A stretch of DNA of 64,000 bases, taken from Caballeronia telluris. GTDB taxonomy: Bacteria; Pseudomonadota; Gammaproteobacteria; Burkholderiales; Burkholderiaceae. Made by a program: the position numbers and the translations under genes. The stretch spans positions 27,604 to 91,603 of the forward strand of contig NZ_FCNZ02000025.1 in NCBI RefSeq assembly GCF_001544495.1. The letters are read 5' to 3'. The notes under the pieces are model-generated. The model was not told the DNA's origin. It saw only the letters and a list, made by a program, of their open reading frames with translations, and did no database searches. Below, one piece after another: positions 51,662 through 60,280 of this stretch. The number at the start of each line of letters is the position of its first letter. The stretch's first letter is position 1.

Positions 51662-52672
51662 ATGCCGACAGGTCATCGTCACGTCATCGTTATCGGTACA
51701 TCGCTCGGCGGCCTTGCCGCTCTGCGAGCAATCCTTGCTGCTTTCCCCGAGGACCTGCACGCCGCCGTGCTCGTGGTGATGCATGTCGGCACGCAACGCA
51801 GCCTTCTGCCCGAGCTTCTTGCGCCGCATTGCCGTCTGCCGGTCAAGCACGCCGAGGACGACGAGCCCCTTGCGCGGTCGGTCGTCTACGTTGCGCCGCC
51901 CGACCGGCACTTGATGGTCTTCGAAGGACCAGTGCGTCTGAGCTCCGGTCCAAAGGAAAACTTCGCGCGTCCCGCCGTCGACCCGCTATTTCGATCCGTA
52001 GCGGTCGAGTTTGGTGAACGCGTCATCGGGATCGTGCTGACCGGCGATCTCGACGACGGTGCAGCCGGCATCGCAGCGATCAAGGCATGCGGCGGATGGG
52101 TCGCGGTCCAGGACCCGTCGGACTGCGTCGCGCCCTCGATGCCGTCGAGTGCGCTGCGCGCCACGACGGCGGACGTGATCGCCCCACTCGACCGGTTGGG
52201 CGACGCCATCGTGGACGCAGTGAACCAAAAGCCTTCTGAGGAACGACGGATCGTCATGGATAAAACACCCATCGAGCTGGAAACGCGCATTGCGCTCACC
52301 GGTCATTCGTCGCCCGATGATCTCGACGCGCTCGGCGAACGGAGCACCCTGACGTGTCCGGATTGCGGCGGCGTGATCTGGCGCGTCGGAGAAACCGAGC
52401 CGTTGCGTTACCGGTGCCACACCGGCCACGCGTTCTCGAACGCGTCACTCAACGCGGCGCAGGAGCGAAGCGTCGAAGAAGCGCTGTGGGTCTCGGTGCG
52501 TCGATTGCAGGAGCGCGCCGCTTTCGCGCTGGAACGCGCGCATGTCGCGCAACGCCGCAACGAACGCCACGAGGCTGCGGAGGAACTCGAACGGCACGCC
52601 AGATTTGCCGCGCTCGAGGATTCGTTGCGCCGGTTTCTTCAGCAGGACGCCATCGAACGAACCGAGCCTTGA
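51662..52672 (+). CDS. Stand-alone CheB-type methylesterase domain protein with C-terminal zinc ribbon
   Basis: 336 residues. The CheB catalytic fold starts at once (VIVIGTSLGGLAALRAILAAF), with Ser in GTSLGG, His in VVMHVGTQ and Asp in LTGDLDDGAAGI. There is no N-terminal receiver. After about residue 200 comes a second part, STLTCPDCGGVIW and YRCHTGHAFS, a CxxC...CH..H zinc-binding motif, then a charged helix with ARG/GLU repeats. Such lone CheB proteins occur away from chemotaxis operons and their methyl-accepting target is unknown. No che genes are near. Confidence 0.8.
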   Translation: MPTGHRHVIVIGTSLGGLAALRAILAAFPEDLHAAVLVVMHVGTQRSLLPELLAPHCRLPVKHAEDDEPLARSVVYVAPPDRHLMVFEGPVRLSSGPKENFARPAVDPLFRSVAVEFGERVIGIVLTGDLDDGAAGIAAIKACGGWVAVQDPSDCVAPSMPSSALRATTADVIAPLDRLGDAIVDAVNQKPSEERRIVMDKTPIELETRIALTGHSSPDDLDALGERSTLTCPDCGGVIWRVGETEPLRYRCHTGHAFSNASLNAAQERSVEEALWVSVRRLQERAAFALERAHVAQRRNERHEAAEELERHARFAALEDSLRRFLQQDAIERTEP

Positions 52673-52813
52673 GGACGAACCATCCTCGTCGAACCGGAAC
52701 CCATTACGTCGTCGCCTGGGCCGCAGGGGCCATCGAACGCGACCGGCATCTTCAATCCGGTCCCCTCGGACGCTCGCAGCACGGATGACGGATGATTGCG
52801 CGCGGCCAATCCT

Positions 52814-53060
52814 CTATTTCAACTGCGCCGACTGCGCAGGAAGCTGATCCGGAAAATCCTCCCAGCCTCCGCCCAACGACTTGTAGACGGCAATCAAATC
52901 GGTCGTCACGCTGACGGTCGATTGCGCGAGTTGTTCGCGCATCTGGGCCAGTCGCCACTCGGCGTCGAGCACCGAGATAAACGTAGTGAGCTCCTTGCGA
53001 TAGCTGTCCGTGGAAAGCTCCAGGCTCACGCGATTCGCCTCGACGGTCCTGATAAGCGCC
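52814..53060 (-). pseudogene. Remnant of a NodT-type RND efflux outer-membrane lipoprotein (C-terminus only)
   Basis: About 80 residues survive: ALIRTVEANRVSLELSTDSY, then a run with ISVLDAEWRLAQMREQLAQS, and the end VYKSLGGGWEDFP. These are the last helices and tail of TolC/NodT family outer-membrane factors, normally about 480 residues. The rest is missing; at about 53061 the sequence switches to an unrelated hydrolase remnant in another frame. No start codon or ribosome site serves it. Confidence 0.8.
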
Positions 53061-53321
53061 GAGATGCACCTTGGCGCGCGAGGCGTCGATGATGCCGACG
53101 GTCCGCGCGGCTTCGTCGGCGAGCGTGAACGCGCGCTCGCCGCTTTAGGGTCCGGTGCTGTCGCAGTCCTAGTGCTCGGGCGCGAAGAACGCATGGCGCG
53201 AGCCGAGCGCCTCGTTGAGCTTATGCCATTGCGCGGCTCCGCAGCCGGAGCAATGCAGGGCGATCACGGTCGTCGGGGACGGGAGGGCTTGCGATGCGAT
53301 GGCGTTGTCCATCTCGCTCAT
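53061..53321 (-). pseudogene. Remnant of an alpha/beta hydrolase N-terminus with two in-frame stops
   Basis: From the ATG at 53321 the frame reads TVIALHCSGCGAAQWHKLNE, ALGSRHAFFAPEH, stop (TAG, 53169-53171), DCDSTGP, stop (TAA, 53145-53147), then RAFTLADEAARTVGIIDASR and AKVHL. This is the start of an alpha/beta hydrolase just up to where the GHSxGG nucleophile elbow should follow. There the sequence joins the efflux-protein remnant. It is decayed and non-functional. Confidence 0.75.
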
Positions 53322-53375
53322 GGGACGCGAAGGCAGTGCGCGTGGACTTCACTCGTGGTCAAGCGACTCGCCGCT

Positions 53376-53513
53376 TTAGTGGTTCATCTCCATCGAACGC
53401 ATGCGGCGTTCGAGTTCGCCTATGTCGACGGCGGCGCCAAGGTACGCGTCGCGACGGCTGTGTTCGGCGCGTTCCAGCGTCTTCTTCAGCAAGAAATAAA
53501 GGTAGACGAACAT
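53376..53513 (-). CDS. DUF3563 family micro-protein
   Basis: 45 residues, encoded by one short frame with a strong ribosome site (GGAGGACATC then ATG). MFVYLYFLLKKTLERAEHSR and RDAYLGAAVDIGELERRMR match the small DUF3563 proteins common in Burkholderiaceae: a hydrophobic N-terminal helix then a charged helix. Function unknown. It escapes most gene finders because of its size. It stands alone beside the pseudogene scar. Confidence 0.8.
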   Translation of the reverse strand: MFVYLYFLLKKTLERAEHSRRDAYLGAAVDIGELERRMRSMEMNH

Positions 53514-53828
53514 GATGTCCTCCGACTGCGGCCTGGTCGATTGCGTGTCGGCACAAGCCGGCGCGACACATGGATTCCAGGCGGGCATCCGGTGCAGGTC
53601 ATCGGGGTCGATGGCTGGCAGTCCGTGCTACGGCTGGACGCTTCTCAATGCAGAGCCCATGCCAGATTGCAGCGAACCTTGTCTGGCGGACTCTTGATGG
53701 TTTTGAAGAGATGCTGAACCGGCGACGTGTCGTCACGCGACCAACGGATTTTTTAGCGATAGTGGGACGGTGGCAAACATGTGTCCCGGCCCGCGTTCAG
53801 CGACGTGCGATATATGTACGCTCTGCGC
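53514..53828. other. Intergenic region, nothing recognised
   Basis: About 315 bases between the DUF3563 gene and the secreted protein. Short frames on both strands lack ribosome sites and recognisable content. It may hold the promoter of the DUF3563 gene. Confidence 0.4.
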
Positions 53829-54137
53829 TCAGAAGTCGTCGGTCACCTGCGCAAACGCGGCACCCGGATTCGCATGAGCCGCCGGCCGGATCGCGTGCCA
53901 GATGCTGCCGACTCCGTTGTCGTTCACGTCGCCAAGCTTGCGGTCGTCCGCGTAGAAGTGGTCCGGCCCGACCACATCGCACGCACTGCGGCACGGGCCC
54001 GCGCGGCTTACGGAAGCGTCGTCGTCATAGACATACGCGGTCATGCCGTCGATCGACGACAACAGGTCGGTACCCGGAACGGCGCCGATCAGCGTCAATC
54101 CCGCGACTGCCGCGCCGAAACACATCGATTTGCTCAT
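53829..54137 (-). CDS. Small secreted hypothetical protein
   Basis: 102 residues from the ATG at 54137. The N-terminus MSKSMCFGAAVAGLTLIGAV is signal-like. The mature part is Asp-rich (YVYDDDASVSRAGPCRSACD and DDRKLGDVNDNGVGSIWHAI), with two cysteines close together. Two other in-frame starts are possible and the ribosome site is weak. I do not recognise the family. Probably periplasmic or outer-membrane associated. Confidence 0.6.
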   Translation of the reverse strand: MSKSMCFGAAVAGLTLIGAVPGTDLLSSIDGMTAYVYDDDASVSRAGPCRSACDVVGPDHFYADDRKLGDVNDNGVGSIWHAIRPAAHANPGAAFAQVTDDF

Positions 54138-54388
54138 CACACACTCTCTCTCGAATCGGATTCACGATGAACGCAAGCGGCGCCCGAAACGAAACAACGC
54201 GTTTTGCGAGCGCCTCCTGATGCGAGAGACGTGCCAGGTGCACGCGCGAGAACGGCATGCATCGCCGTCGGCCTTGTGACGCAAGGGTCCGCTTCGATGC
54301 AAGAACACCGCGCCGCCGCTGCGGGCACGCTCACGCAGGGCGTGCGTTCACGGCGGTCTTCGGGAGATTCACGGAATATCGGGAACGT

Positions 54389-56212
54389 TCAGCTCGTCTT
54401 ACGATTGATGGCGAGGCGCTTCATGCGCGATTCGAGCGTCGTGGGCTTCAGTCCGAGCCGCTCGGCCGCTCCCGACTTGCCGCTCACACGCCAGCCGGTT
54501 TCCTCCAGCACTTTGAGGATATGAAGCCGCTCCGCTTCTTCCATCGTCACCGCGCCCGAGTCGGCGCGTGCCGGTTCCGTTGCGGCCGGTGTCGTCGATG
54601 TCGGCGGCGCGGCAGGCGCCGTGTCCCGGAACCAGTCGCCCAGTGCAAGTCGCGCGCTTTGAGTCAGGATCACCGCGCGCTCGATCACGTGCTGAAGTTC
54701 GCGCACGTTGCCGGGCCACCGGTAGTTTTCGAGCACGGCCAGTTGCTCATTCGAGATCGCCTCGATGTGCTTGCCGTACTTCGTCGCGAAGCGCCGCACG
54801 AAATGCGCGGCGAGCGCCGCGATGTCGGCACGGCGCTCGCGCAACGGCGGCAGCGCAACCGGAAAGACGTTCAGGCGGTAAAAGAGATCCGCGCGAAAAC
54901 GGCCGGCCGCGGCTTCGTCGGCGAGACTACGGTTGGTCGCGGCGACGATGCGCACGTCCGCCTTCTGCGTGCGCGTGCCGCCGAGACGCTCGAATTCGCC
55001 GTCCTGCAACACGCGCAACAGTTTCGCCTGGAGATCGAGGGCGAGTTCGCCGATCTCGTCGAGGAAGAGCGTGCCGCCATCGGCGAGTTCGAAGCGCCCG
55101 GCCTTGCGCGCCAGCGCGCCGGTGAACGCGCCTTTTTCATGGCCGAACAGTTCGCTCTCGATGAGACTGGCCGGCAGCGCGGCGCAATTCAGCTTCACGA
55201 ACTGCCGGCTCGCACGCGGACTCATGCGGTGGATCGCGTGAGCAATCAGTTCCTTGCCCGTGCCCGTCTCGCCGCTCACGAGCACCGATGCGTCCGTACA
55301 GGCGACCTGCCGCACCTGCTCCATGACCTGACGCAATCCAGCGGGCCCGATGAGTTCCTCCGTCGCCTGCGCTTCGCGCAATTGTTCCCGCAGGCACCGG
55401 TTCAATCCGCGTAGCTGTCCGACTTCCGCCTCCGCTCTCCTGCGCTCTTCGATGTCGCGCAGGATCAGCGTGTAGATCGCCTGACCCGTGGCTTCGGCCC
55501 ATGAAAGCGTCGCTTCGATCGCGAACGACTCGCCATCGGCGCGTAAGGCGCTCGATCCCTCGGGCACCCAGACGGGCGCTTGCGGACGTTGTCCGAGCAT
55601 GTAGTCGCCGAGCAACCGGCACAGCGGCTCCGAAAGAAACCGGTGGCATGGCTTGCCGAGCGCTTCGTCCGCGATGCAGCGAAACACGCGCTCGGCCGCG
55701 CGGTTGAACAGCGTGACGCGGCCGGCTTCGTCGAGCGCGATGATGGCGTCCATCGCCGATTCGATGATGCGCGAGAGCCGATGCTCGCTCTCCTTGAGCC
55801 GTGCCCCGAGCCGTCTGAGTTCGAGATGCGTGCCGACACGCGCAAGCACTTCCTCGTGCTGGAACGGCTTCGTGATGTAGTCGACGGCGCCTAGTTCGAG
55901 GCCCCTCACCTTGTCGACGGTATCGGTCAGCGCGCTCATGAAGATCACCGGAATGTCGCGGGTCGCGGGGTTCGCCTTGAGACGCGCACAGGTGGCGAAG
56001 CCGTCGAGGCCGGGCATCACCACGTCGAGCAGGATCAGATCGGGCGAGGCGTACTCGATCGCTTCGAGCGCGCTCTCGCCGTCCTCCGCGACCGACACCG
56101 AAAAGCCGTTGGCGCTCAGCAGATCAAGCAGGATCGACAGATTGGCCGGGATGTCCTCGACCACGAGGATCAGCGGCCGTTGGTCCGCAGGGGTGGAGAC
56201 GGTTCGCTTCAT
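54389..56212 (-). CDS. Sigma-54-dependent response regulator with PAS domain (NtrC family)
   Basis: 607 residues. Receiver at 14-130 (phospho-acceptor Asp63, Lys115), PAS domain at about 140-260, AAA+ domain at about 283-520 and a Fis-type helix-turn-helix at the end (RVSGKSGAAERLGLKPTTLESRMKRL). Walker A GETGTGKE lies at 314-321, the sigma-54-contact loop GAFTGA at 361-366 and Walker B TLFLDE at 381-386. So it activates RpoN promoters after phosphorylation, and the PAS domain may add a second input. Its ATG overlaps the stop of the kinase gene, its obvious partner. Confidence 0.93.
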   Translation of the reverse strand: MKRTVSTPADQRPLILVVEDIPANLSILLDLLSANGFSVSVAEDGESALEAIEYASPDLILLDVVMPGLDGFATCARLKANPATRDIPVIFMSALTDTVDKVRGLELGAVDYITKPFQHEEVLARVGTHLELRRLGARLKESEHRLSRIIESAMDAIIALDEAGRVTLFNRAAERVFRCIADEALGKPCHRFLSEPLCRLLGDYMLGQRPQAPVWVPEGSSALRADGESFAIEATLSWAEATGQAIYTLILRDIEERRRAEAEVGQLRGLNRCLREQLREAQATEELIGPAGLRQVMEQVRQVACTDASVLVSGETGTGKELIAHAIHRMSPRASRQFVKLNCAALPASLIESELFGHEKGAFTGALARKAGRFELADGGTLFLDEIGELALDLQAKLLRVLQDGEFERLGGTRTQKADVRIVAATNRSLADEAAAGRFRADLFYRLNVFPVALPPLRERRADIAALAAHFVRRFATKYGKHIEAISNEQLAVLENYRWPGNVRELQHVIERAVILTQSARLALGDWFRDTAPAAPPTSTTPAATEPARADSGAVTMEEAERLHILKVLEETGWRVSGKSGAAERLGLKPTTLESRMKRLAINRKTS

Positions 56213-58953
56213 GGCTCGTCTGCGAGACGCTTCAGCCACCGGCGCAGTTCTTTCATGCGATAGGCTTCGCCGAGTTCGCGCAGTTGCGCCGCGAACGGCG
56301 CATGCGCGTGATCGCGCCGGGCCAGCTCGTTCGTCTCGTGCAGCAACTGCCTGACGTCGCCGCGTGACGCGAGATCGAGCAGCCGTCGCAGATCCGCGGA
56401 CGGCGGTACGGCGAGGATCTCCGCGCGCTCCGGCTCGGCCTCCGCGCCATCGCCAGCGGCGTAAAGCACGGTGAGCCCAAGACGCGTGCACAGCAGATCG
56501 ATCAGCCTCTCCTGCCGAAACGGCTTGGGAACGAATTCGTCGGCGCCCGACTCGATGCAGCGCGCGCGGTTATGTTCGAACGCGCTCGCGGAAATGGCGA
56601 AGATGACCGTCCCCGAAAGTTCAGGCAGCGCGCGGATACGGCGGGTCGCCGCAAGTCCGTCGAGGCGCGGCATGCGCACGTCCATCAGAATCGCATCGGG
56701 CCTGAGGAGGATCGCTTCGTCGATGGCGGCTTCGCCGTCCGCCGCTTCGTGCACGTCGAAGCCTAGCGGCGCGAGCAGGTCGCGCAGCAGGCCCCGTCCT
56801 TCCGCCTCGTCGTCGACCACGAGAACGCGCCGGCGCTCGCCTGCGATGCCCGTCGCGATCCGGACCGCGGCCATCGGCGGCTCTGCCTGGACCGGCGGCA
56901 CCTCCAGTTCGAACCAGAAGCGGCTGCCTACTTGCGGCGTGCTCTCGACCTGAAGCGCGCCGCCCATCAGATGCACGAGACGCTTGCTGATCGCGAGCCC
57001 GAGCCCGGTTCCGTCGATCACCGTCGCCGGGTCGCGGACCTGATGAAACACGTCGAATATTTCGGACAAATGTTCCGGCTGAATGCCGATCCCCGTGTCT
57101 TCGACGAGAAAGCACAAGCGCGCTTCGTTCAGCCCGGTCTTCAGTACGATGCCGCCCTGCTGCGTGTACTTGATCGCGTTATCGAGGAGATTCATGAGCA
57201 CCTGTCGCAGACGGCGCTCGTCGCCTCGGATCACGCGCGGAATGTCCGACCACTGCGCCGTGGTGAACGAAAGCCCCTTTGCTTGCGCGCGGCTTTTCAT
57301 CATCCCGGCGATGCTCGCGAGCAGTCGATGCAAATCGAAGTTGTCGGCCACGACGTCCAGCGTGCCGGCCTCGATCTTCGCCATGTCGAGAATTTCGTCG
57401 ATGAGTCCCAGCAAGTGTTCGCCCGACTGCTGGACGATCGTGAGCGCCTTGCACTGCCGCTCGTTCAGTTCGGCCTCGCGCCGCAAAAGCTGCGCATAGC
57501 CGAGCACGCTGTTGAGCGGCGTGCGCAACTCGTGGCTCATGTTGGCGAGGAACTCGGACTTCGCGCGGTTGGCCGCCTCGGCCGCCTCCTTCGCGCAGTT
57601 CAACTCCGACTGCGCGCGCTTTCTCTCGCTGATGTCGATGACGCTTCCCCGCACCAGCCGGCGCGCCGCGTCGGGCAGGCGCACGAGCCTGACCTCGCAG
57701 GGAAAGAGCGCGCCTGCCGTGTCGACATGCCACCATTCGAATACCGGCACGCCGCCCGCGAGCGCCTCCTCCACTTTCTCGCGCGCGGCCTCGCCCGACA
57801 GTCGTCCATCGGGCTGCCGCTCCGGGCTCAACTCGACGGGACCGATACGCAGCAGCGCGTCACGATCGCGGCCATAGAGCCGCGCGGCCTGCTCGTTCGC
57901 TTCGACGAAGCGCAGCGTGTCGACGTCGAGCAAGGTGATCGCGTCGGGCGAATAGGCGAGCATCGTGGAGAGGCGCTGCTCGCTCGCGCGCAGTGCCTGC
58001 TCGGTGCGCATGCGTTCGCCGATGTCGATGACACTGCCGCGGACCAGTCTGCGCGTTGCGTGCGGCAGGCGCACGAGGCGGATCTCGCACGGCACGAGCG
58101 CGCCCGATGCGTTGAGGTGCATCCACTCGAAGACCGGCGTGCCGCCGTCGAGCGCACGGTCGATCATCTCAAGCCGCGCCTCGCTCGAAATACGCCCGTC
58201 GGGCTGACGCTCCGGGCTGAGTTCCACTGGGTCCACCGACAGCAGCGCGTCGCATTCGCGGCCGAAAAGACGCGCGGCCTGCGCGTTGGCCTGCACGTAG
58301 CGATCGGCGTCGGCATCGAAGACGAGAATGGCATCCGGCGCGTACGCGACGAGTGTCGCGAGCCGCTGTTCGCTCTCGCGCAGCGCTTCCTCGGCGCGTC
58401 GGCGATCGTCGCGCTCGACAGCCAGCGCAATCAGGTTCGCAAGCGCAATACCGAACAGGCGGTCTTCCGGCGTCCACGGTGTAGGCGGCCCGACTTGCTC
58501 ATGGCACAGCACGCCGTCGATCCGGCCGTTCAGATAGACCGGTGTATCGAGCATCGCGGTCACGCCGAGCGGCGTGAGATAGCTGCCCGAGAATTCATGC
58601 GTACGCGGGTCGGAATGAGCGTCGTCGACGACGATGGCGTCGCTCGTCGCCAGTGCTTCGAAGTATGCGGGGTATAGCTCGGCCTGCAATTGCGCGCCGC
58701 CGCTGTGCCGGTCGACGCTCGCCTCGTAGAGATCGAGGCAGACGATCGCGGAACGCGTGTGCGTGTAGCGCCAGAGGCTCACGCGCTCGACGTACATCAA
58801 CTGCGCGGCCGTCTCCATGATGTACCGGATCGTCTGTTCGAGATTCTCGTTCTGATACACGTCGATGCGGGTCAGCGCGGCGAGCGCGGCTTGGCGTTCG
58901 AGCAGGCGCTCGCGTTTGGGACGCAGTGTGGAGAGTGGCCCTGGAGTCGTCAC
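56209..58953 (-). CDS. Hybrid sensor histidine kinase: GAF, two duplicated PAS, HisKA, HATPase, receiver
   Basis: 914 residues. GAF domain about 20-185; PAS at 190-319 and at 320-449; HisKA with His474 in NMSHELRTPLNS; HATPase about 580-685 with Asn592, DTGIGI and GTGLGLA; receiver at 709-825 with Asp758 and Lys810; a helical tail to the end. There is no membrane segment, so it is a cytoplasmic sensor. The two PAS units are colinear, 130 residues each, with long identical runs. The GTG at 58953 has AGAGGA six bases upstream. Coupled to the sigma-54 regulator. Confidence 0.93.
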   Translation of the reverse strand: MTTPGPLSTLRPKRERLLERQAALAALTRIDVYQNENLEQTIRYIMETAAQLMYVERVSLWRYTHTRSAIVCLDLYEASVDRHSGGAQLQAELYPAYFEALATSDAIVVDDAHSDPRTHEFSGSYLTPLGVTAMLDTPVYLNGRIDGVLCHEQVGPPTPWTPEDRLFGIALANLIALAVERDDRRRAEEALRESEQRLATLVAYAPDAILVFDADADRYVQANAQAARLFGRECDALLSVDPVELSPERQPDGRISSEARLEMIDRALDGGTPVFEWMHLNASGALVPCEIRLVRLPHATRRLVRGSVIDIGERMRTEQALRASEQRLSTMLAYSPDAITLLDVDTLRFVEANEQAARLYGRDRDALLRIGPVELSPERQPDGRLSGEAAREKVEEALAGGVPVFEWWHVDTAGALFPCEVRLVRLPDAARRLVRGSVIDISERKRAQSELNCAKEAAEAANRAKSEFLANMSHELRTPLNSVLGYAQLLRREAELNERQCKALTIVQQSGEHLLGLIDEILDMAKIEAGTLDVVADNFDLHRLLASIAGMMKSRAQAKGLSFTTAQWSDIPRVIRGDERRLRQVLMNLLDNAIKYTQQGGIVLKTGLNEARLCFLVEDTGIGIQPEHLSEIFDVFHQVRDPATVIDGTGLGLAISKRLVHLMGGALQVESTPQVGSRFWFELEVPPVQAEPPMAAVRIATGIAGERRRVLVVDDEAEGRGLLRDLLAPLGFDVHEAADGEAAIDEAILLRPDAILMDVRMPRLDGLAATRRIRALPELSGTVIFAISASAFEHNRARCIESGADEFVPKPFRQERLIDLLCTRLGLTVLYAAGDGAEAEPERAEILAVPPSADLRRLLDLASRGDVRQLLHETNELARRDHAHAPFAAQLRELGEAYRMKELRRWLKRLADEP

Positions 58954-59292
58954 CGTCGTTCCTCTAAGGCTCTGGAGACGGCAACGTGCGGAACTGCACC
59001 ATGCGGCGCACGATGCCGTCATCGCGGTGCCGAAGCTACTCTACACCGCTGAAAAGCGTTTGACATGGGATGTCACCGCATCGAAAGCGAGGGCCGCCGT
59101 CGTTTGCGTAGCAGCCGCTTACTACATGCGTCGGTGGCTGCGCGTCGCCTCATATGCGATCGACTCGCGGCATGAAAAGTAAAGTCGAATCTCTTCGTTG
59201 GTCCGGGTCGCAGGGGATGCTTCAATGCATCGATCGCGGAGAGTCGTCCGCGCACGATCGATCCAGAGCAACCGACCCACACGGAGATCCGC
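58954..59292. other. Divergent intergenic region
   Basis: 339 bases between the kinase gene and the dioxygenase gene. No gene recognised. The half near the dioxygenase has ATGAAAAGTAAAG (about 59172) and a small dyad GATGC-TTCAAT-GCATC (59217-59232) that could be regulatory. GGAGATCCGC lies right before the ATG at 59293. Confidence 0.4.
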
Positions 59293-60228
59293 ATGACCGG
59301 TACAGCCACCCTTTCGCATCCGTCAACCGAGCAACAAGCGTCCGCGCAGACGGAACTGCATGTCCGTCCGATCGGCGGTCGCGTCGGCGCCGAAGTACGC
59401 GGCGTCGCGCTCGGCGCCGAGCTCGACAGCGCCACCATCGGCGACATCAACGCTGCGTTGCTTCAACACAAGGTGTTGTTCTTCCGCGGCCAGTCGCATC
59501 TGGACGACGCCGCTCAGGAAGCCTTCGCCGCGCGCTTCGGCGAGACCGTCGCGCATCCGACCGTGGCCTCCGTGAAGAGCGGTAGCCGCCTGCTCGAACT
59601 GGATTCGAAGCACGGCACGCGCGCGAATTCGTGGCACACGGACGTCACCTTCGTCGACGCCTATCCGAAGATCTCGATCCTGCGCGGCGTGGTGATCCCG
59701 CCCGCAGGCGGCGACACCGTGTGGGCCAATACCGTCGCGGCTTACCAGCATCTGCCGCAGCCGTTGCGCGAGCTCGCCGACACGCTGTGGGCCGTGCACT
59801 CGAACGCCTACGACTACGCAGCGACCCGCTCGACGCCCGCCACCGATGCGGAACTCGCGTATCGCGAGCAGTTCACCTCGACGCTCTACGAGACCGAGCA
59901 TCCGGTCGTGCGGGTGCATCCGGAGACGGGCGAGCGCAGCCTCGTGCTCGGGCACTTCGTGCAGCGCTTCGTCGGCTTGTCGCAGCGCGATTCGGATCGC
60001 CTGCTCGAACTCTTCCAGGACCACATCACGCGTCTGGAAAACACCGTTCGCTGGCGCTGGACGCAGGGCGACGTCGCGATCTGGGACAACCGCGCGACGC
60101 AGCACTACGCCGTCGCCGATTACGCCGACGCGCATCGCGTCGTGCGCCGCGCGACCGTGCACGGCGACGTGCCGGTGAGCATCGACGGCCGCACGAGCCG
60201 CACGGTCACGCGCACGGTGCGTTCCTGA
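59293..60228 (+). CDS. TauD/TfdA-family 2-oxoglutarate-dependent dioxygenase (AtsK-like)
   Basis: 311 residues. WHTDVTF supplies the His and Asp of the iron site and RATVHG near the end the distal His. GDTVWANTVAAYQHLP and RWRWTQGDVAIWDNRATQHYA are family blocks. Taurine and alkyl-sulfate dioxygenases release sulfite or sulfate from organosulfur compounds. The closest layout is the AtsK-type sulfate-ester dioxygenase. It starts the operon with the importer genes downstream, so it serves sulfur scavenging. Confidence 0.88.
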   Translation: MTGTATLSHPSTEQQASAQTELHVRPIGGRVGAEVRGVALGAELDSATIGDINAALLQHKVLFFRGQSHLDDAAQEAFAARFGETVAHPTVASVKSGSRLLELDSKHGTRANSWHTDVTFVDAYPKISILRGVVIPPAGGDTVWANTVAAYQHLPQPLRELADTLWAVHSNAYDYAATRSTPATDAELAYREQFTSTLYETEHPVVRVHPETGERSLVLGHFVQRFVGLSQRDSDRLLELFQDHITRLENTVRWRWTQGDVAIWDNRATQHYAVADYADAHRVVRRATVHGDVPVSIDGRTSRTVTRTVRS

Positions 60229-60280
60229 TTCGCCTGCCCGGACGCTCGTCCGGGCCCTCTCGTTCTTCCCTGCATACACG

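Noticed and set aside
52814..53321. A mobile element as the cause of the pseudogene scar
   Set aside because: I found no transposase remnant, terminal inverted repeats or target duplication; only a 13-base chance-level repeat (CTCGCCGCTTTAG at 53136 and 53367).
56932..58677. Long plus-strand open frame antisense to the sensor kinase
   Set aside because: It is Arg/His/Asp-rich, has no domain or ribosome site and mirrors the opposite-strand codons of a solid kinase gene; a GC-rich shadow.
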